Assembly: GCA_041905785.1 (NCBI GenBank)
Contig: JAYRKJ010000003.1
Location: forward strand, 124,001 to 188,000
Source of the DNA: Roseateles_B sp041905785
GTDB taxonomy: Bacteria; Pseudomonadota; Gammaproteobacteria; Burkholderiales; Burkholderiaceae_C
Length of the DNA: 64,000 nucleotides
Direction: 5' to 3'
Positions 31,030 through 40,593 of the stretch are shown in pieces (position 1 is the stretch's first letter; every line of letters begins with the position of its first letter). The notes below the pieces were generated by a model. It was given only the letters and a program-made list of their open reading frames with translations. It was not told the origin of the DNA and ran no database searches. Both the position numbers and the translations under genes were made by a program.

Positions 31030-32208
31030 ATGAACCTGCCCGGCCTGAATTTCCAACTCGGTGAAGACATCGACGCGCTGCGCGACGCCGTGCGCGATTT
31101 TGCGCAGGCCGAGATCGCCCCGCGTGCCGCCGAGATCGACCGCAACGACCAGTTCCCCATGGACCTGTGGCGCAAGATGGGCGAGCTGGGCGTGCTGGGC
31201 ATCACCGTGCCGGAGGCCTACGGCGGCGCCAACATGGGCTACCTGGCCCATATGGTGGCGATGGAGGAGATCAGCCGCGCCAGCGCCTCGGTGGGCCTGT
31301 CCTACGGCGCGCACAGCAATCTGTGCGTCAACCAGATCAAGCGCAACGGCAACGAGGCGCAGCGCCAGAAGTACCTGCCCAAGCTGATCAGCGGCGAGCA
31401 TGTCGGCGCGCTGGCCATGAGCGAGCCGGGTGCCGGCTCGGACGTCATCAGCATGAAGCTCAAGGCCGAGGACAAGGGCGGCTACTACGTCCTCAACGGC
31501 ACCAAGATGTGGATCACCAACGGCCCGGATGCCGACACCCTGGTGGTCTACGCAAAGACCGAGCCCGAGCTGGGCGCCCGTGGCGTCACGGCCTTCCTGA
31601 TCGAGAAGGGCATGAAGGGCTTCTCCATCGCCCAGAAGCTGGACAAGCTGGGCATGCGCGGCAGCCACACCGGCGAGCTGGTGTTCGAGAACGTCGAGGT
31701 GCCGGCCGAGAACGTGCTGGGCGGCCTCAACAATGGTGCCAAGGTGCTGATGTCCGGCCTGGACTACGAGCGCGCGGTGCTGACCGGCGGCCCGCTGGGC
31801 ATCATGCAGTCCGTGATGGACAACGTGATCCCCTACATCCACGACCGCAAGCAGTTCGGACAGAGCATCGGCGAGTTCCAGCTCATCCAGGGCAAGGTGG
31901 CGGACATGTATACCGTGCTGCAGGCCGCCCGTTCCTTTGCCTACACCGTGGCCAAGAACCTGGACATGCTGGGCACGGACCACGTGCGCCAGGTCCGCAA
32001 GGACTGCGCCTCGGTGATCCTGTGGACCGCCGAGAAGGCCACCTGGATGGCCGGCGAGGGCGTGCAGATCTTCGGCGGCAACGGCTACATCAACGAGTAC
32101 CCGCTGGGCCGCCTGTGGCGCGATGCCAAGCTCTACGAGATCGGCGCCGGCACCAGCGAGATCCGCCGCATGCTGATCGGCCGCGAGCTGTTCGCCGAGA
32201 CGATGTGA
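31030..32208 (+). CDS. liuA: Isovaleryl-CoA dehydrogenase
   Basis: 392 aa. This FAD enzyme oxidises isovaleryl-CoA to 3-methylcrotonyl-CoA in leucine breakdown and passes electrons to ETF. The acyl-CoA dehydrogenase signatures are present: ALAMSEPGAGSDV, KMWITNGPDADTLVVYAKT and QIFGGNGYINEYPLGRLWRDAKLYEIGAGTSEIRR. The catalytic base is Glu247 in GLDYERAVL, the position specific to isovaleryl-CoA dehydrogenases (other family members use a Glu near the C-terminus). It has a LiuR-like operator upstream. Carbonic anhydrase, aceK and a thiolase follow on the same strand, a run common in Burkholderiales. Methylcrotonyl-CoA carboxylase genes are not in the window. Confidence 0.93.
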   Translation: MNLPGLNFQLGEDIDALRDAVRDFAQAEIAPRAAEIDRNDQFPMDLWRKMGELGVLGITVPEAYGGANMGYLAHMVAMEEISRASASVGLSYGAHSNLCVNQIKRNGNEAQRQKYLPKLISGEHVGALAMSEPGAGSDVISMKLKAEDKGGYYVLNGTKMWITNGPDADTLVVYAKTEPELGARGVTAFLIEKGMKGFSIAQKLDKLGMRGSHTGELVFENVEVPAENVLGGLNNGAKVLMSGLDYERAVLTGGPLGIMQSVMDNVIPYIHDRKQFGQSIGEFQLIQGKVADMYTVLQAARSFAYTVAKNLDMLGTDHVRQVRKDCASVILWTAEKATWMAGEGVQIFGGNGYINEYPLGRLWRDAKLYEIGAGTSEIRRMLIGRELFAETM

Positions 32209-32298
32209 AGCCGGCTTGGGGCCCGACAAGCCCCCGGAACGAAGTCAGCCTTGTCCAAGTGGCAGGGCTGAAACGCCCCCCGACTCGACAATGCAGCC

Positions 32299-32970
32299 AT
32301 GAGCACCGAACTGAAAGAACTGCTGGACAACAACAAGCGCTGGGCCTTCGACACCGAGTCGCGCGAGCCCGGCTTCTTCTCGCGTCTGCTCAAGCAGCAG
32401 ACGCCCGAGTACCTCTGGATCGGCTGCGCCGACAGCCGGGTGCCGGCCAATGAGCTGGTCAACCTGCTGCCGGGCGAGCTCTTCGTGCATCGCAACGTGG
32501 CCAATGTGGTGGTGCACTCCGACCTCAACTGCCTCTCGGTGATGCAGTTCGCGGTCGATGCCTTGAAGGTCAAGCACATCATCGTGGTGGGCCACTCCAA
32601 CTGCGGCGGCGTCAAGGCGGCCTTGCTGGATCAGCGCGTGGGACTGGTCGACAACTGGCTGCGCCATGTGCAGGACGTGCGCAACCACCACCTGGACTGG
32701 CTGGAGACCCTGGACGAGGGCCAGCGCGTCAACGCCCTGTGCGAGCTCAATGTGCTGGAGCAGGCCCGCAATGCCTGCCAGACCACGGTCGTGCAGGACG
32801 CCTGGGCCCGCGGGCAGGACGTGGTGGTGCATGGCTGGGTCTATGGCCTGCACAACGGCCTGCTGGAGGATCTGCGCATCACCGTGGCCGCGCCGGAGCA
32901 GCTCGCTGCGGCCTTCCAGAAGGCCTTGAGCGCCGTCAAGAAGCGCTACGAAGCCGCGCGCGTAAGCTGA
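32299..32970 (+). CDS. can: Beta-class carbonic anhydrase
   Basis: 223 aa. It interconverts CO2 and bicarbonate in the cytoplasm. The zinc ligands Cys43, His99 and Cys102 and the Asp45/Arg47 dyad are visible in IGCADSRVPA and VVGHSNCGG. VHGWVYGLHNGLL is the conserved C-terminal block. In this operon it may supply bicarbonate to biotin-dependent carboxylases of leucine and propionate catabolism, which is an inference from context. Spacing to the gene before is 90 bp and to aceK 31 bp. Confidence 0.95.
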   Translation: MSTELKELLDNNKRWAFDTESREPGFFSRLLKQQTPEYLWIGCADSRVPANELVNLLPGELFVHRNVANVVVHSDLNCLSVMQFAVDALKVKHIIVVGHSNCGGVKAALLDQRVGLVDNWLRHVQDVRNHHLDWLETLDEGQRVNALCELNVLEQARNACQTTVVQDAWARGQDVVVHGWVYGLHNGLLEDLRITVAAPEQLAAAFQKALSAVKKRYEAARVS

Positions 32971-33001
32971 GCGCTTCGCCAACGCCCGCAGGCCTTACGC
33001 C

Positions 33002-34810
33002 ATGTTTCCGCAGCAGCTGACCGACTCCCGCGCCCACCTGATCGCGCAGGCCCTGTTGGGCGGCTTCAACAAGCACTACCGGCTCTTTCGCGCCACCTCG
33101 GCCGAGGCCAAGCAGCGCTTCGAGCGCGGAGACTGGCATGGCCAGCAGCGGGCGCAGGCGCTGCGCATCGAGTTCTATGACAAGCGCGTGGACGAGGCCG
33201 TCGAACTGCTGGAGGCCGAGTTCCAGGCCAGCCGGCTGCCCATGGCGGTGTGGCAGCAGGTCAAGCTGCACTACATCGGGCTGCTGACCAACCATCTGCA
33301 GCCCGAGCTGGCCGAGACCTTCTTCAACTCGGCCTGCACCCGCATCCTGCATCACGCCTACTTCCACAACGACTTCATCTTCGTGCGCCCGGCGGTCTCC
33401 ACCGAGTACATCGAGAACGAAGAGCCCGCCGCCACGCCCACCTTCCGCAGCTACTACCCGACGCGGGAGACCCTGCGCGAGACGATGATCCGCGTCGTCC
33501 ACAACTTCCAGCTGGCGCGCGACTTCGAGGACCTGGGCCGCGACGTCGACCGCGTGCTGGGCGCCGTGCAGCGCGAACTGGGGCTGTTTCGCTGGCGGAC
33601 CAATTTCCAGATCCAGGTGCTGTCCAGCCTGTTCTATCGCAACAAGGGCGCCTACCTGGTCGGCAAGATCATCAACGGCTTCACGGAGACGCCGTTTGCG
33701 CTGCCCATCCTGCACAACGAGCGGGGCGCGCTGCAGATCGACGCCGCCCTCTTCGGCGAGGACGACCTGCTGATGCTCTTCAGCTTCGCCCGCGCCTACT
33801 TCATGGTCGACATGGAGGTGCCCAGCGCCTTTGTGGCTTTCCTGCGCTCGCTGATGCCGCGCAAGCCGCGGGCCGAGCTCTACAGCGCCATCGGCCTGCA
33901 GAAGCACGGCAAGAACCTGTTCTACCGCGACTTCCTCTACCACCTGCGCCACTCCAGCGACAAGTTCCGCATCGCCCCCGGCATCAAGGGCATGGTGATG
34001 CTGGTGTTCGACCTGCCCAGCTATCCCTTCGTCTTCAAGCTGATCAAGGACTACTTCCCGCCGCAAAAGGAAACCACGCGCGAGCTCATCCAGAGCAAGT
34101 ACCTGCTGGTGAAGCAGCACGACCGCGTGGGCCGCATGGCCGACACCCTGGAGTACAGCAACGTCGCCTTCCCGCGCTACCGCTTCGAGGAAGAGCTGAT
34201 CAAGGAGCTCAAGACCTTCTGCCCGAGCCTGATCGAGGAGCAGGGCGAGGACCTGATCCTCAAGCACGTCTACATCGAACGGCGCATGGTGCCGCTGAAC
34301 ATCTACATCCAGGAAGCCACGCCGGCGCAGCTGGAGCATGCCGTCATCGAGTACGGCAACGCGATCAAGGATCTGGTCGCCGCCAACATCTTCCCCGGCG
34401 ACATGCTGTGGAAGAACTTCGGCGTTACCCGCCATGGCAAGGTCGTGTTTTACGACTACGACGAGATCGAATACATCACCGACTGCAACTTCCGCAAGGT
34501 GCCCGCGCCGCGCACCGAGGAGGAGGAGCTCTCGGGAGAGGTCTGGTACCCGGTGGGCCCGCGCGACGTCTTCCCTGAGACCTTCGGCCCCTTCCTGCTG
34601 GGGCACCCGGGCGTGCGCGAGCTTTTCATGCGTCACCACGCCGATTTGCTTGAGGCCGGGTTCTGGCAGGGCCACAAGGAGCGCATCCTGGCCGGCCATG
34701 TGCACGACGTCTTTCCCTACGAGGCGCACAAGCGCTTCTACGCCCAGTCGCAAGGCCAGGCGGCAACGGCTCCGGCCGAACCGCTGGACCGCGAGCTGCC
34801 CATTCAATAA
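33002..34810 (+). CDS. aceK: Isocitrate dehydrogenase kinase/phosphatase AceK
   Basis: 602 aa, full length. It phosphorylates and dephosphorylates isocitrate dehydrogenase, switching flow between the TCA cycle and the glyoxylate bypass. Conserved blocks include GGFNKHYRLFRATSAEAK at the start, the nucleotide-binding part FVFKLIKDYFPPQK, GRMADTLEYSNVAFPR, and the kinase core ERRMVPLNIYIQEA with GNAIKDLVAANIFPGDMLWKNFGVTRHGKVVFYDYDEIEY. The DYDE motif supplies the metal-binding Asp. It is placed with acyl-CoA genes that yield acetyl-CoA, which fits a need for the glyoxylate route. aceA and aceB are not in the window. Confidence 0.96.
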   Translation: MFPQQLTDSRAHLIAQALLGGFNKHYRLFRATSAEAKQRFERGDWHGQQRAQALRIEFYDKRVDEAVELLEAEFQASRLPMAVWQQVKLHYIGLLTNHLQPELAETFFNSACTRILHHAYFHNDFIFVRPAVSTEYIENEEPAATPTFRSYYPTRETLRETMIRVVHNFQLARDFEDLGRDVDRVLGAVQRELGLFRWRTNFQIQVLSSLFYRNKGAYLVGKIINGFTETPFALPILHNERGALQIDAALFGEDDLLMLFSFARAYFMVDMEVPSAFVAFLRSLMPRKPRAELYSAIGLQKHGKNLFYRDFLYHLRHSSDKFRIAPGIKGMVMLVFDLPSYPFVFKLIKDYFPPQKETTRELIQSKYLLVKQHDRVGRMADTLEYSNVAFPRYRFEEELIKELKTFCPSLIEEQGEDLILKHVYIERRMVPLNIYIQEATPAQLEHAVIEYGNAIKDLVAANIFPGDMLWKNFGVTRHGKVVFYDYDEIEYITDCNFRKVPAPRTEEEELSGEVWYPVGPRDVFPETFGPFLLGHPGVRELFMRHHADLLEAGFWQGHKERILAGHVHDVFPYEAHKRFYAQSQGQAATAPAEPLDRELPIQ

Positions 34811-34839
34811 CCCATTGCATCCACTCCAGGAGAGCTTCC

Positions 34840-36018
34840 ATGTCTGATCCCATCGTCATCGTCTCCGCCGCCCGCACGCCCATTGGTGGGCTGCTGGGTG
34901 ACTTCTCCAACCTCGCCGCCTGGGAGCTGGGCGCGGTGGCCATCAAGGCCGCGGTGGAGCGCGCCGGCGTGCCGGCCGACGCCATCCAGGAAACCTTCCT
35001 GGGCAACTGCCTGATGGCAGGCCAGGGCCAGGCCCCCGCCCGCCAGGCCGTGCTCAAGGCCGGCCTGCCGCAGTCCGTGGGTGCGGTGACCCTGTCCAAG
35101 ATGTGCGGCGCCGGCATGCGCGCCGTCATGTTCGCCCATGACACGCTGAAGGCCGAGAGCGCCGACATCCTCGTTGCCGGCGGCATGGAGTCCATGACCA
35201 ATGCGCCGCACCTGATGTTCGCGCGCAAGGGCGTCAAGTACGGTGCCGCCCAGATGTACGACCACATGGCCATGGACGGCCTGGAAGACGCCTACGAGCG
35301 AGGCAAGGCCATGGGCGTGTTCGCCGAGCAGTGCGTCAGCAAGTACGCCTTCAGCCGCGAGGCCCAGGACCAGTTCGCCATCGCCTCCACCGAGCGCGCC
35401 AAGAAGGCCAATGAGGACGGCAGCTTCGAATGGGAAATCGCCCCCGTGACCCTGTCCGGCAAGACCGGTGACGTGGTCATCAGCCGTGATGAGCAGCCCT
35501 TCAAGGCCAAGCTGGACAAGATCCCCGGCCTGAAGCCCGCCTTCAAGAAGGACGGCACCATCACTGCCGCCACCTCGTCCAGCATCTCCGACGGCGCCGC
35601 CGCCCTGGTGCTGATGCGCGAGAGCACCGCCGCCAAGATGGGCCTGAGCCCCGTCGCCCGCATCGTGGGCACGGCCGTGCATGCCAATGCGCCCGAGTGG
35701 TTCACCACCGCCCCGGTCGGCGCCATCCAGAAGCTGCTGGCCAAGAACGGCTGGGACGCCAAGAGCGTGGACCTCTGGGAAGTCAACGAAGCCTTTGCCG
35801 CCGTGACCATGGCCGCCATGGCCGAGTTCAAGCTGCCGCACGAGATCGTCAACGTCAACGGCGGCGCCGTGGCCCTGGGCCATCCCATCGGCGCGTCCGG
35901 TGCGCGCATTCTTGTGACCCTGCTGGGCGCGCTGAAGAAGCGCGGCCTCAAGCGCGGTGTCGCCTCGCTATGCATCGGCGGCGGCGAAGCGACGGCCGTG
36001 GGCGTCGAGATCCTGTGA
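34840..36018 (+). CDS. Acetyl-CoA C-acyltransferase (thiolase)
   Basis: 392 aa. It cleaves 3-ketoacyl-CoA with CoA or condenses two acetyl-CoA. The catalytic residues are present: Cys89 in SKMCGAGMR, His348 in VALGHPIGASGAR and Cys378 in SLCIGGGEATA. A GGAGAG site lies before ATG 34840, 30 bp after aceK. The 3' end is notable: the last seven codons and the stop are the first part of a 44-bp unit repeated four times, so only the first copy is coding. A strong terminator lies 210 bp after the stop. Confidence 0.94.
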   Translation: MSDPIVIVSAARTPIGGLLGDFSNLAAWELGAVAIKAAVERAGVPADAIQETFLGNCLMAGQGQAPARQAVLKAGLPQSVGAVTLSKMCGAGMRAVMFAHDTLKAESADILVAGGMESMTNAPHLMFARKGVKYGAAQMYDHMAMDGLEDAYERGKAMGVFAEQCVSKYAFSREAQDQFAIASTERAKKANEDGSFEWEIAPVTLSGKTGDVVISRDEQPFKAKLDKIPGLKPAFKKDGTITAATSSSISDGAAALVLMRESTAAKMGLSPVARIVGTAVHANAPEWFTTAPVGAIQKLLAKNGWDAKSVDLWEVNEAFAAVTMAAMAEFKLPHEIVNVNGGAVALGHPIGASGARILVTLLGALKKRGLKRGVASLCIGGGEATAVGVEIL

Positions 36019-36170
36019 ATCTCGGCGCAGGCCGTCGAGCCGTGGGCGTCGAGATCCTGTGAATCTCGGCGCAGGCCGTCGAGCCGTGGGCGTCGAGATC
36101 CTGTGAATCTCGGCGCAGGCCGTCGAGCCGTGGGCGTCGAGATCCTGTGAATCTCGGCGCAGGCCGTCGA
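35995..36170. repeat. 44-bp tandem repeat, four identical copies, starting inside the thiolase gene
   Basis: Units begin at 35995, 36039, 36083 and 36127, and a short fifth piece (GCCGTGA) follows. Each unit holds the codons AVGVEIL plus the stop and 19 further bases. Each also contains the inverted repeat GTCGAGAT / ATCTCGGC with a 7-base loop over the stop codon, so the RNA could form four identical hairpins. The copies are identical, which suggests recent expansion. Confidence 0.95.
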
Positions 36171-36228
36171 GCCGTGAGAGCCGGGCTGGTCTGAGACTGA
36201 GGGCCGGGTCTTGCCCCCCGGCAGCACG

Positions 36229-36272
36229 AGGCGCGGCTTCCGGCCTGGTCCGGCCCGCGCCTTCTTTTTTTT
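36229..36272 (+). terminator. Rho-independent terminator after the thiolase repeat
   Basis: AGGCGCGG (36229-36236) pairs with CCGCGCCT (36255-36262). CCGG/CCGG pairs inside the loop, and a T-rich tract with eight consecutive T follows at 36265-36272. It ends the liuA-to-thiolase transcript just before the SDR gene. Confidence 0.88.
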
Positions 36273-36293
36273 GCGCCCAGCGAGGCGATACCC

Positions 36294-36962
<669 letters not shown>

Positions 36963-37015
36963 AGCGCTCACGAGGCGCTTCACCATCGATCCCCACCGTT
37001 CCTGGAGTACCCCCC

Positions 37016-38146
37016 ATGCTGCTCAGTGAAGACCACCGTGCCGTACAGGACGCCGTGCGCGCCTTTGTGCAAGACCAGATCGCGCCCAAGGCGGCCGAGT
37101 GGGACAAGAGCCACCACTTCCCGGCCGAGGAGCTGAAGGGCCTGGCCGCGCTGGGCTGCTACGGCGTGGCCGTGCCCACCGAGTACGACGGCGCGGGCCT
37201 GGACTACCTCGCCCTGGCCATCATCCTGGAAGAGATCGGCGCGGGCGACGGCGCCACGTCCACCGTGGTCAGCGTCAACAACTGCCCGGTCTGCTCCATC
37301 CTGATGGCCTTTGCCAACGAGGCGCAGAAGCAGGAGTTCCTCAAGCCTCTGGCTCGCGGCGACATGCTGGGCGCCTTCTGCCTCACCGAGCCGCATGTGG
37401 GCTCGGAGGCCGGCGGCCTCAAGACCACCGCCGTGCGAGACGGCGATGACTACGTGCTCAACGGCGTCAAGCAGTTCATCACCAGCGGCAAGAACGGCGA
37501 TGTGGCCATCGTGATGGCCGTCACCGACAAGGCCGCGGGCAAGAAGGGCATCAGCGCTTTCCTGGTGCCCACCCAGACACCGGGCTACACGGTGGCCCGC
37601 ATCGAGGACAAGATGGGCCAGCATGCCAGCGACACGGCGCAGATCCTGTTCGAGAACTGCCGCATCCCGGCGCGCTACCGTCTGGGCGAGGAAGGGCAGG
37701 GCCTGAAGATCGCGCTGTCCGGCCTGGAGGGCGGACGCATCGGCATCGCCAGCCAGAGTGTGGGCATGGCACGCGCGGCCTTCGAGGCGGCGCTGAAGTA
37801 CAGCAAGGAGCGCGTGGCCTTCGGCGTGCCCATCTTCGAGCACCAGGCCCTGCAGCACAAGCTGGCCGACATGGCCACGCAGATCGAGGCCGCACGCCAG
37901 CTGATCTGGCACGCCGCCAGCCTCAAGGACGCCGGCCAGCCCTGCCTCAAGGAAGCGGCGATGGCCAAGCTCTTCGCGTCCGAGATGGCCGAACGGGTCT
38001 GCTCGGCCGCGATCCAGATCCATGGCGGCTACGGCTATGTCAGTGACTTCCCGGTCGAGCGCATCTACCGCGATGTGCGCGTGACGCAGATCTACGAAGG
38101 CACCTCCGAGGTCCAGAAGATCCTGATCGGGCGCGCGCTGATCTGA
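37016..38146 (+). CDS. Acyl-CoA dehydrogenase, short-chain type
   Basis: 376 aa from ATG 37016, which has a CTGGAG site. FAD-dependent enzyme for the first step of beta-oxidation. Blocks AFCLTEPHVGSEAGGLKTTA, KQFITSGKNGDVAIVMAV and QIHGGYGYVSDFPVERIYRDVRVTQIYEGTSEVQK are present. The catalytic base is Glu361 in IYEGTSE, as in short-chain (butyryl-CoA) enzymes, in contrast with the isovaleryl enzyme 6 kb upstream. It probably forms a unit with the SDR gene. The HCCA isomerase-like gene follows 103 bp later. Confidence 0.92.
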   Translation: MLLSEDHRAVQDAVRAFVQDQIAPKAAEWDKSHHFPAEELKGLAALGCYGVAVPTEYDGAGLDYLALAIILEEIGAGDGATSTVVSVNNCPVCSILMAFANEAQKQEFLKPLARGDMLGAFCLTEPHVGSEAGGLKTTAVRDGDDYVLNGVKQFITSGKNGDVAIVMAVTDKAAGKKGISAFLVPTQTPGYTVARIEDKMGQHASDTAQILFENCRIPARYRLGEEGQGLKIALSGLEGGRIGIASQSVGMARAAFEAALKYSKERVAFGVPIFEHQALQHKLADMATQIEAARQLIWHAASLKDAGQPCLKEAAMAKLFASEMAERVCSAAIQIHGGYGYVSDFPVERIYRDVRVTQIYEGTSEVQKILIGRALI

Positions 38147-38249
38147 GCGACCGACGCAGGGGTGCCTGCGGGTTGGATCAGGCCCGCAGTGCGCCCGGGG
38201 AGCGAAAGCCCGGGCTGCATGCGGGGTGGAAATCGCCTATGGTCGGGGC

Positions 38250-38900
38250 ATGAATGAATCGCCCTTTGCCGGGCGCGCCGTGTTGGCCCGCCCGCCCATC
38301 CATTTCTATTTCGACTTCTCCTCGCCCTACTCCTACATCGCGTCCGAGTGGGTCAATGCGGTGGCGGCCCGCCATGGCCGCACTGTGCAGTGGCACGCCA
38401 TCCTGCTGGGTGTGACCTTTCAGGCGGCGGACCTCAAGCCCCTGGTCGCGCATCCCATCAAGCGTGACTACGCGCTGCGTGATTTCGAGCGCTCCGCCCA
38501 TTTCGCGGGCCTGCCCTACCGGCAGCCGGAGACGTTTCCCATCCCCACGCAGAACGCGGCGCGGGTGTTCTGGTGGCTGCACGACACGCAGAGCCCGCAG
38601 CTGGCCGTGGACTTCGCCCGCGCCGGCCTGCGGGCCTACTTCACCCGTGGTGTGGTGCTCAGCGATGCGGTGCAGCTCAAGGCCCTGCTGCTTGAACTGG
38701 GCCTGGACGCCGAGGCCGCCGAAGCCGCCTGGCATGACGAACGCTGGAAGCAGCGCCTGCGCACGGTCAACGAAGCGGCGGTGGCGGCCGGCGTCTTCGG
38801 GGCTCCCTTCTTCCTCATCGACGGCGAGCCCTTCTGGGGCAATGACCGCCAGCCGCAGATCGAACGCTGGCTGTCCAGCGGGCCCTTCACGCGGCTCTGA
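38250..38900 (+). CDS. 2-hydroxychromene-2-carboxylate isomerase-like protein (DsbA superfamily)
   Basis: 216 aa from ATG 38250. The N-terminus has FYFDFSSPYSY, the signature of the kappa-class GST/HCCA isomerase group, where the Ser replaces the thioredoxin cysteines. The closing part GVFGAPFFLIDGEPFWGNDR has the cis-Pro loop. HCCA isomerase acts in naphthalene breakdown with glutathione, but homologues in acyl-CoA loci are common and their substrate is unknown. No other naphthalene gene is present, so the exact function is left open. Confidence 0.88.
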   Translation: MNESPFAGRAVLARPPIHFYFDFSSPYSYIASEWVNAVAARHGRTVQWHAILLGVTFQAADLKPLVAHPIKRDYALRDFERSAHFAGLPYRQPETFPIPTQNAARVFWWLHDTQSPQLAVDFARAGLRAYFTRGVVLSDAVQLKALLLELGLDAEAAEAAWHDERWKQRLRTVNEAAVAAGVFGAPFFLIDGEPFWGNDRQPQIERWLSSGPFTRL

Positions 38901-38926
38901 TCAACCCGGCCGCGCGCGAAGAAGAA

Positions 38927-38951
38927 ACGGCAGCCGCGTAGGCTGCCGTTG
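38927..38951 (-). terminator. Hairpin terminator between convergent genes
   Basis: AACGGCAGCC (38927-38936) and GGCTGCCGTT (38942-38951) form a perfect 10-bp stem with a 5-base loop. On the minus strand a T-rich stretch (TTTCTTCTTC) follows, so it mainly serves the leftward gene ending at 38970; it may also stop rightward transcripts. Confidence 0.8.
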
Positions 38952-38969
38952 TGCGCTGGGGCGTCTGCC

Positions 38970-39755
38970 TCAACCCTTGGCCTGCCGTCTCGCTTCCAGC
39001 TCAGCCCAGAGGCTCTCCGCCATGCGGCCGGCCTCGCTGCGCTGGGCCTCGTTCAGCTGCTGGTAGTCCTTGGTGCCAAGGAACCAGTCCGCGCTCAGCG
39101 TGTCGCCGGCGCGGCGGGCGACCAGGTTCCAGGCGGCGGCGTCCAGCGGGCGCTTCTCGAGCAAGTAGGACTCCGAGATGATGGCAGCCGCATGCAGATT
39201 GCCGCGCACATAGGCCTGGCGCAGTGCTTCGCGGGCGGCTTCACGGTAGGGATAGCCGGGCTCGTGCTCGGGCTCCTGCGGCTTGCCGTCCAGTGCGAAG
39301 AGATAGCGTTCGGCCAGGTGCGTCAGGGCCTGGATGTCGCCGCCAGAAGCGGCCTGGCGCAGCTCGGCCAGCCCCATGAGGTAGTAGCGCTGGTCGATGT
39401 GATAGCCCAGCTTGCGCAAGGCTTCGGCTTCGGCGCGCTGCTGCGGGGTTTCGGGCTGGATGTCCGGCGGCGGCATGCCGGGCAGGGCGCCCGGTGTGCC
39501 GCCTTGCCCGGCAGCCAGCCAGACCTGCTGGCCTGAGCTGTCCGTGCCGGCGGCCTGTGCGCCGCTGGCCGGCATGGGACGGAACAGATCGGCCAGGCCG
39601 GTGCTGAGCCCCGCATCGCGCTGAGCCGCCTGGGCCTTGGCTCGGGCTTGCGCCGCTTCGGCACGCGCGGCTTCGCGCTCGTCCAACCAGTGCCAGCTGG
39701 CCAGCGTGAGTCCCACGGCCGCGCAGGCGAGCAGGCTCAAATGCTTGGGGCTCAT
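38970..39755 (-). CDS. Secreted or membrane-anchored protein with helical repeats, function unknown
   Basis: 261 aa. An N-terminal signal anchor (about 4-20, KHLSLLACAAVGLTLASWHW) is followed by an Ala/Arg/Glu-rich helix, a Pro/Gly-rich linker (about 65-105) and a helical region. The helical region (LRQAASGGDIQALTHLAERYLFAL, AREALRQAYVRGNLHAAAIISESYLLE) looks like Sel1/TPR-type repeats. Probably periplasmic. Eleven bases separate it from the metalloprotease gene before it, so the two form an operon; a role as a partner of that protease is possible but unproven. Confidence 0.68.
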   Translation of the reverse strand: MSPKHLSLLACAAVGLTLASWHWLDEREAARAEAAQARAKAQAAQRDAGLSTGLADLFRPMPASGAQAAGTDSSGQQVWLAAGQGGTPGALPGMPPPDIQPETPQQRAEAEALRKLGYHIDQRYYLMGLAELRQAASGGDIQALTHLAERYLFALDGKPQEPEHEPGYPYREAAREALRQAYVRGNLHAAAIISESYLLEKRPLDAAAWNLVARRAGDTLSADWFLGTKDYQQLNEAQRSEAGRMAESLWAELEARRQAKG

Positions 39756-39766
39756 GAAAGCACTCC

Positions 39767-40333
39767 TTACAGGCTCAGGCAGCGGCCGATGCCGTTAGCG
39801 TAGCCATAGCGCGAGTAGTAGTCGCGCTGGGCGGGCGTGCCGTGGGTGGAGTAGTCAGCGGCGGCGCGGGCCGAGCGCACGGCGGACTCGATGAAGGCAG
39901 GGTAGCGCAGAGAGGTCTCGGCGTACTTGGCGAAGGTGCCGGCCACGCAGTCGGCCTGCAGCTCCATCATAGGCGCGCGCTTGTTGATGCCGCGGGTGAA
40001 CTGGATGGTGTGGCCCCACTCGTGAGCAATGATGAACTTGGCCACGTAGTTGCCGTAGCTGTTCTCCTGGCCTTGCAGGAAGCCCTGACCCACGCTGATG
40101 GTGTAGGGGCTGCAGGCCACGGCATTGCCGGGGATGCCTTCACCGCAGGCATTGCGGTCCACGTACACGGTGGGGCGAGCGTAGCCGCCCAGCTGACCGC
40201 GGATCTCGGTGGCCGAGTTCTGGATGTAGGTGTAGTTGACCACGGCGGCCTGGGCGCCCAGCGTTCCCAGGACCAGCGCGGCCGCGACGCCCAGGGTGCG
40301 AGCGATGGGGGACTTCAGAAGTTTCGTGTGCAT
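39767..40333 (-). CDS. Secreted zinc metallopeptidase-like protein
   Basis: 188 aa with a signal peptide (about 1-29, ends GAQA). The zincin motif H104-E-W-G-H108 in FIIAHEWGHTIQF is followed 16 residues later by Glu124 in MMELQADCVAGTF, the third zinc ligand, as in the YpfJ-type neutral zinc metallopeptidases. Four or five Cys (NACGEG, ACSPY, ADC, GRCLSL) could form disulfides. The product is shorter than typical YpfJ proteins and lacks their N-terminal membrane part. It heads a two-gene operon with the repeat protein. Confidence 0.8.
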   Translation of the reverse strand: MHTKLLKSPIARTLGVAAALVLGTLGAQAAVVNYTYIQNSATEIRGQLGGYARPTVYVDRNACGEGIPGNAVACSPYTISVGQGFLQGQENSYGNYVAKFIIAHEWGHTIQFTRGINKRAPMMELQADCVAGTFAKYAETSLRYPAFIESAVRSARAAADYSTHGTPAQRDYYSRYGYANGIGRCLSL

Positions 40334-40533
40334 CTCTGCCTCGTACAGATGAATGGAAGGTTCGGGCCTTGCGACCCGGCTTGTTATGGGTGCGCATGCC
40401 GCACAACTTCTGCACGCGCGACGAGGAGTGTGGTGGGCGAAAAGGCCGATGAACTCGGGGTTTGCCAGCAGAGCTCGGGCCCAACCCTATTGGCAGTTCT
40501 TCCAGGGGGGGGCCTGTCGCCCCCCTCTGCGGC

Positions 40534-40558
40534 GGCAGGCTCAGGGAATGAGCCTGCC
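40534..40558 (-). terminator. Hairpin downstream of the indolepyruvate oxidoreductase gene
   Basis: GGCAGGCTCA and TGAGCCTGCC form a perfect 10-bp stem with loop GGGAA, 35 bases after the stop at 40594. No T tract follows on the minus strand, so it may stabilise the RNA end or act with Rho. A second G/C-run hairpin lies at about 40504-40526. Confidence 0.45.
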
Positions 40559-40593
40559 CGCCTGAGAGGGCGATTGCCGCGGCACGCGCCGGA

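Noticed and set aside
35995..36170. CRISPR array
   Set aside because: The 44-bp units are contiguous and identical, with no unique spacers.
36203..36216. Further copy of the REP-like word near the thiolase terminator
   Set aside because: Only GGGTCTTGC matches; the TCAGG part is missing, so it is not counted.
36971..37015. In-frame upstream extension of the acyl-CoA dehydrogenase start (from 36959)
   Set aside because: It overlaps the end of the SDR gene, and the ATG at 37016 has a CTGGAG site and matches the family N-terminus.
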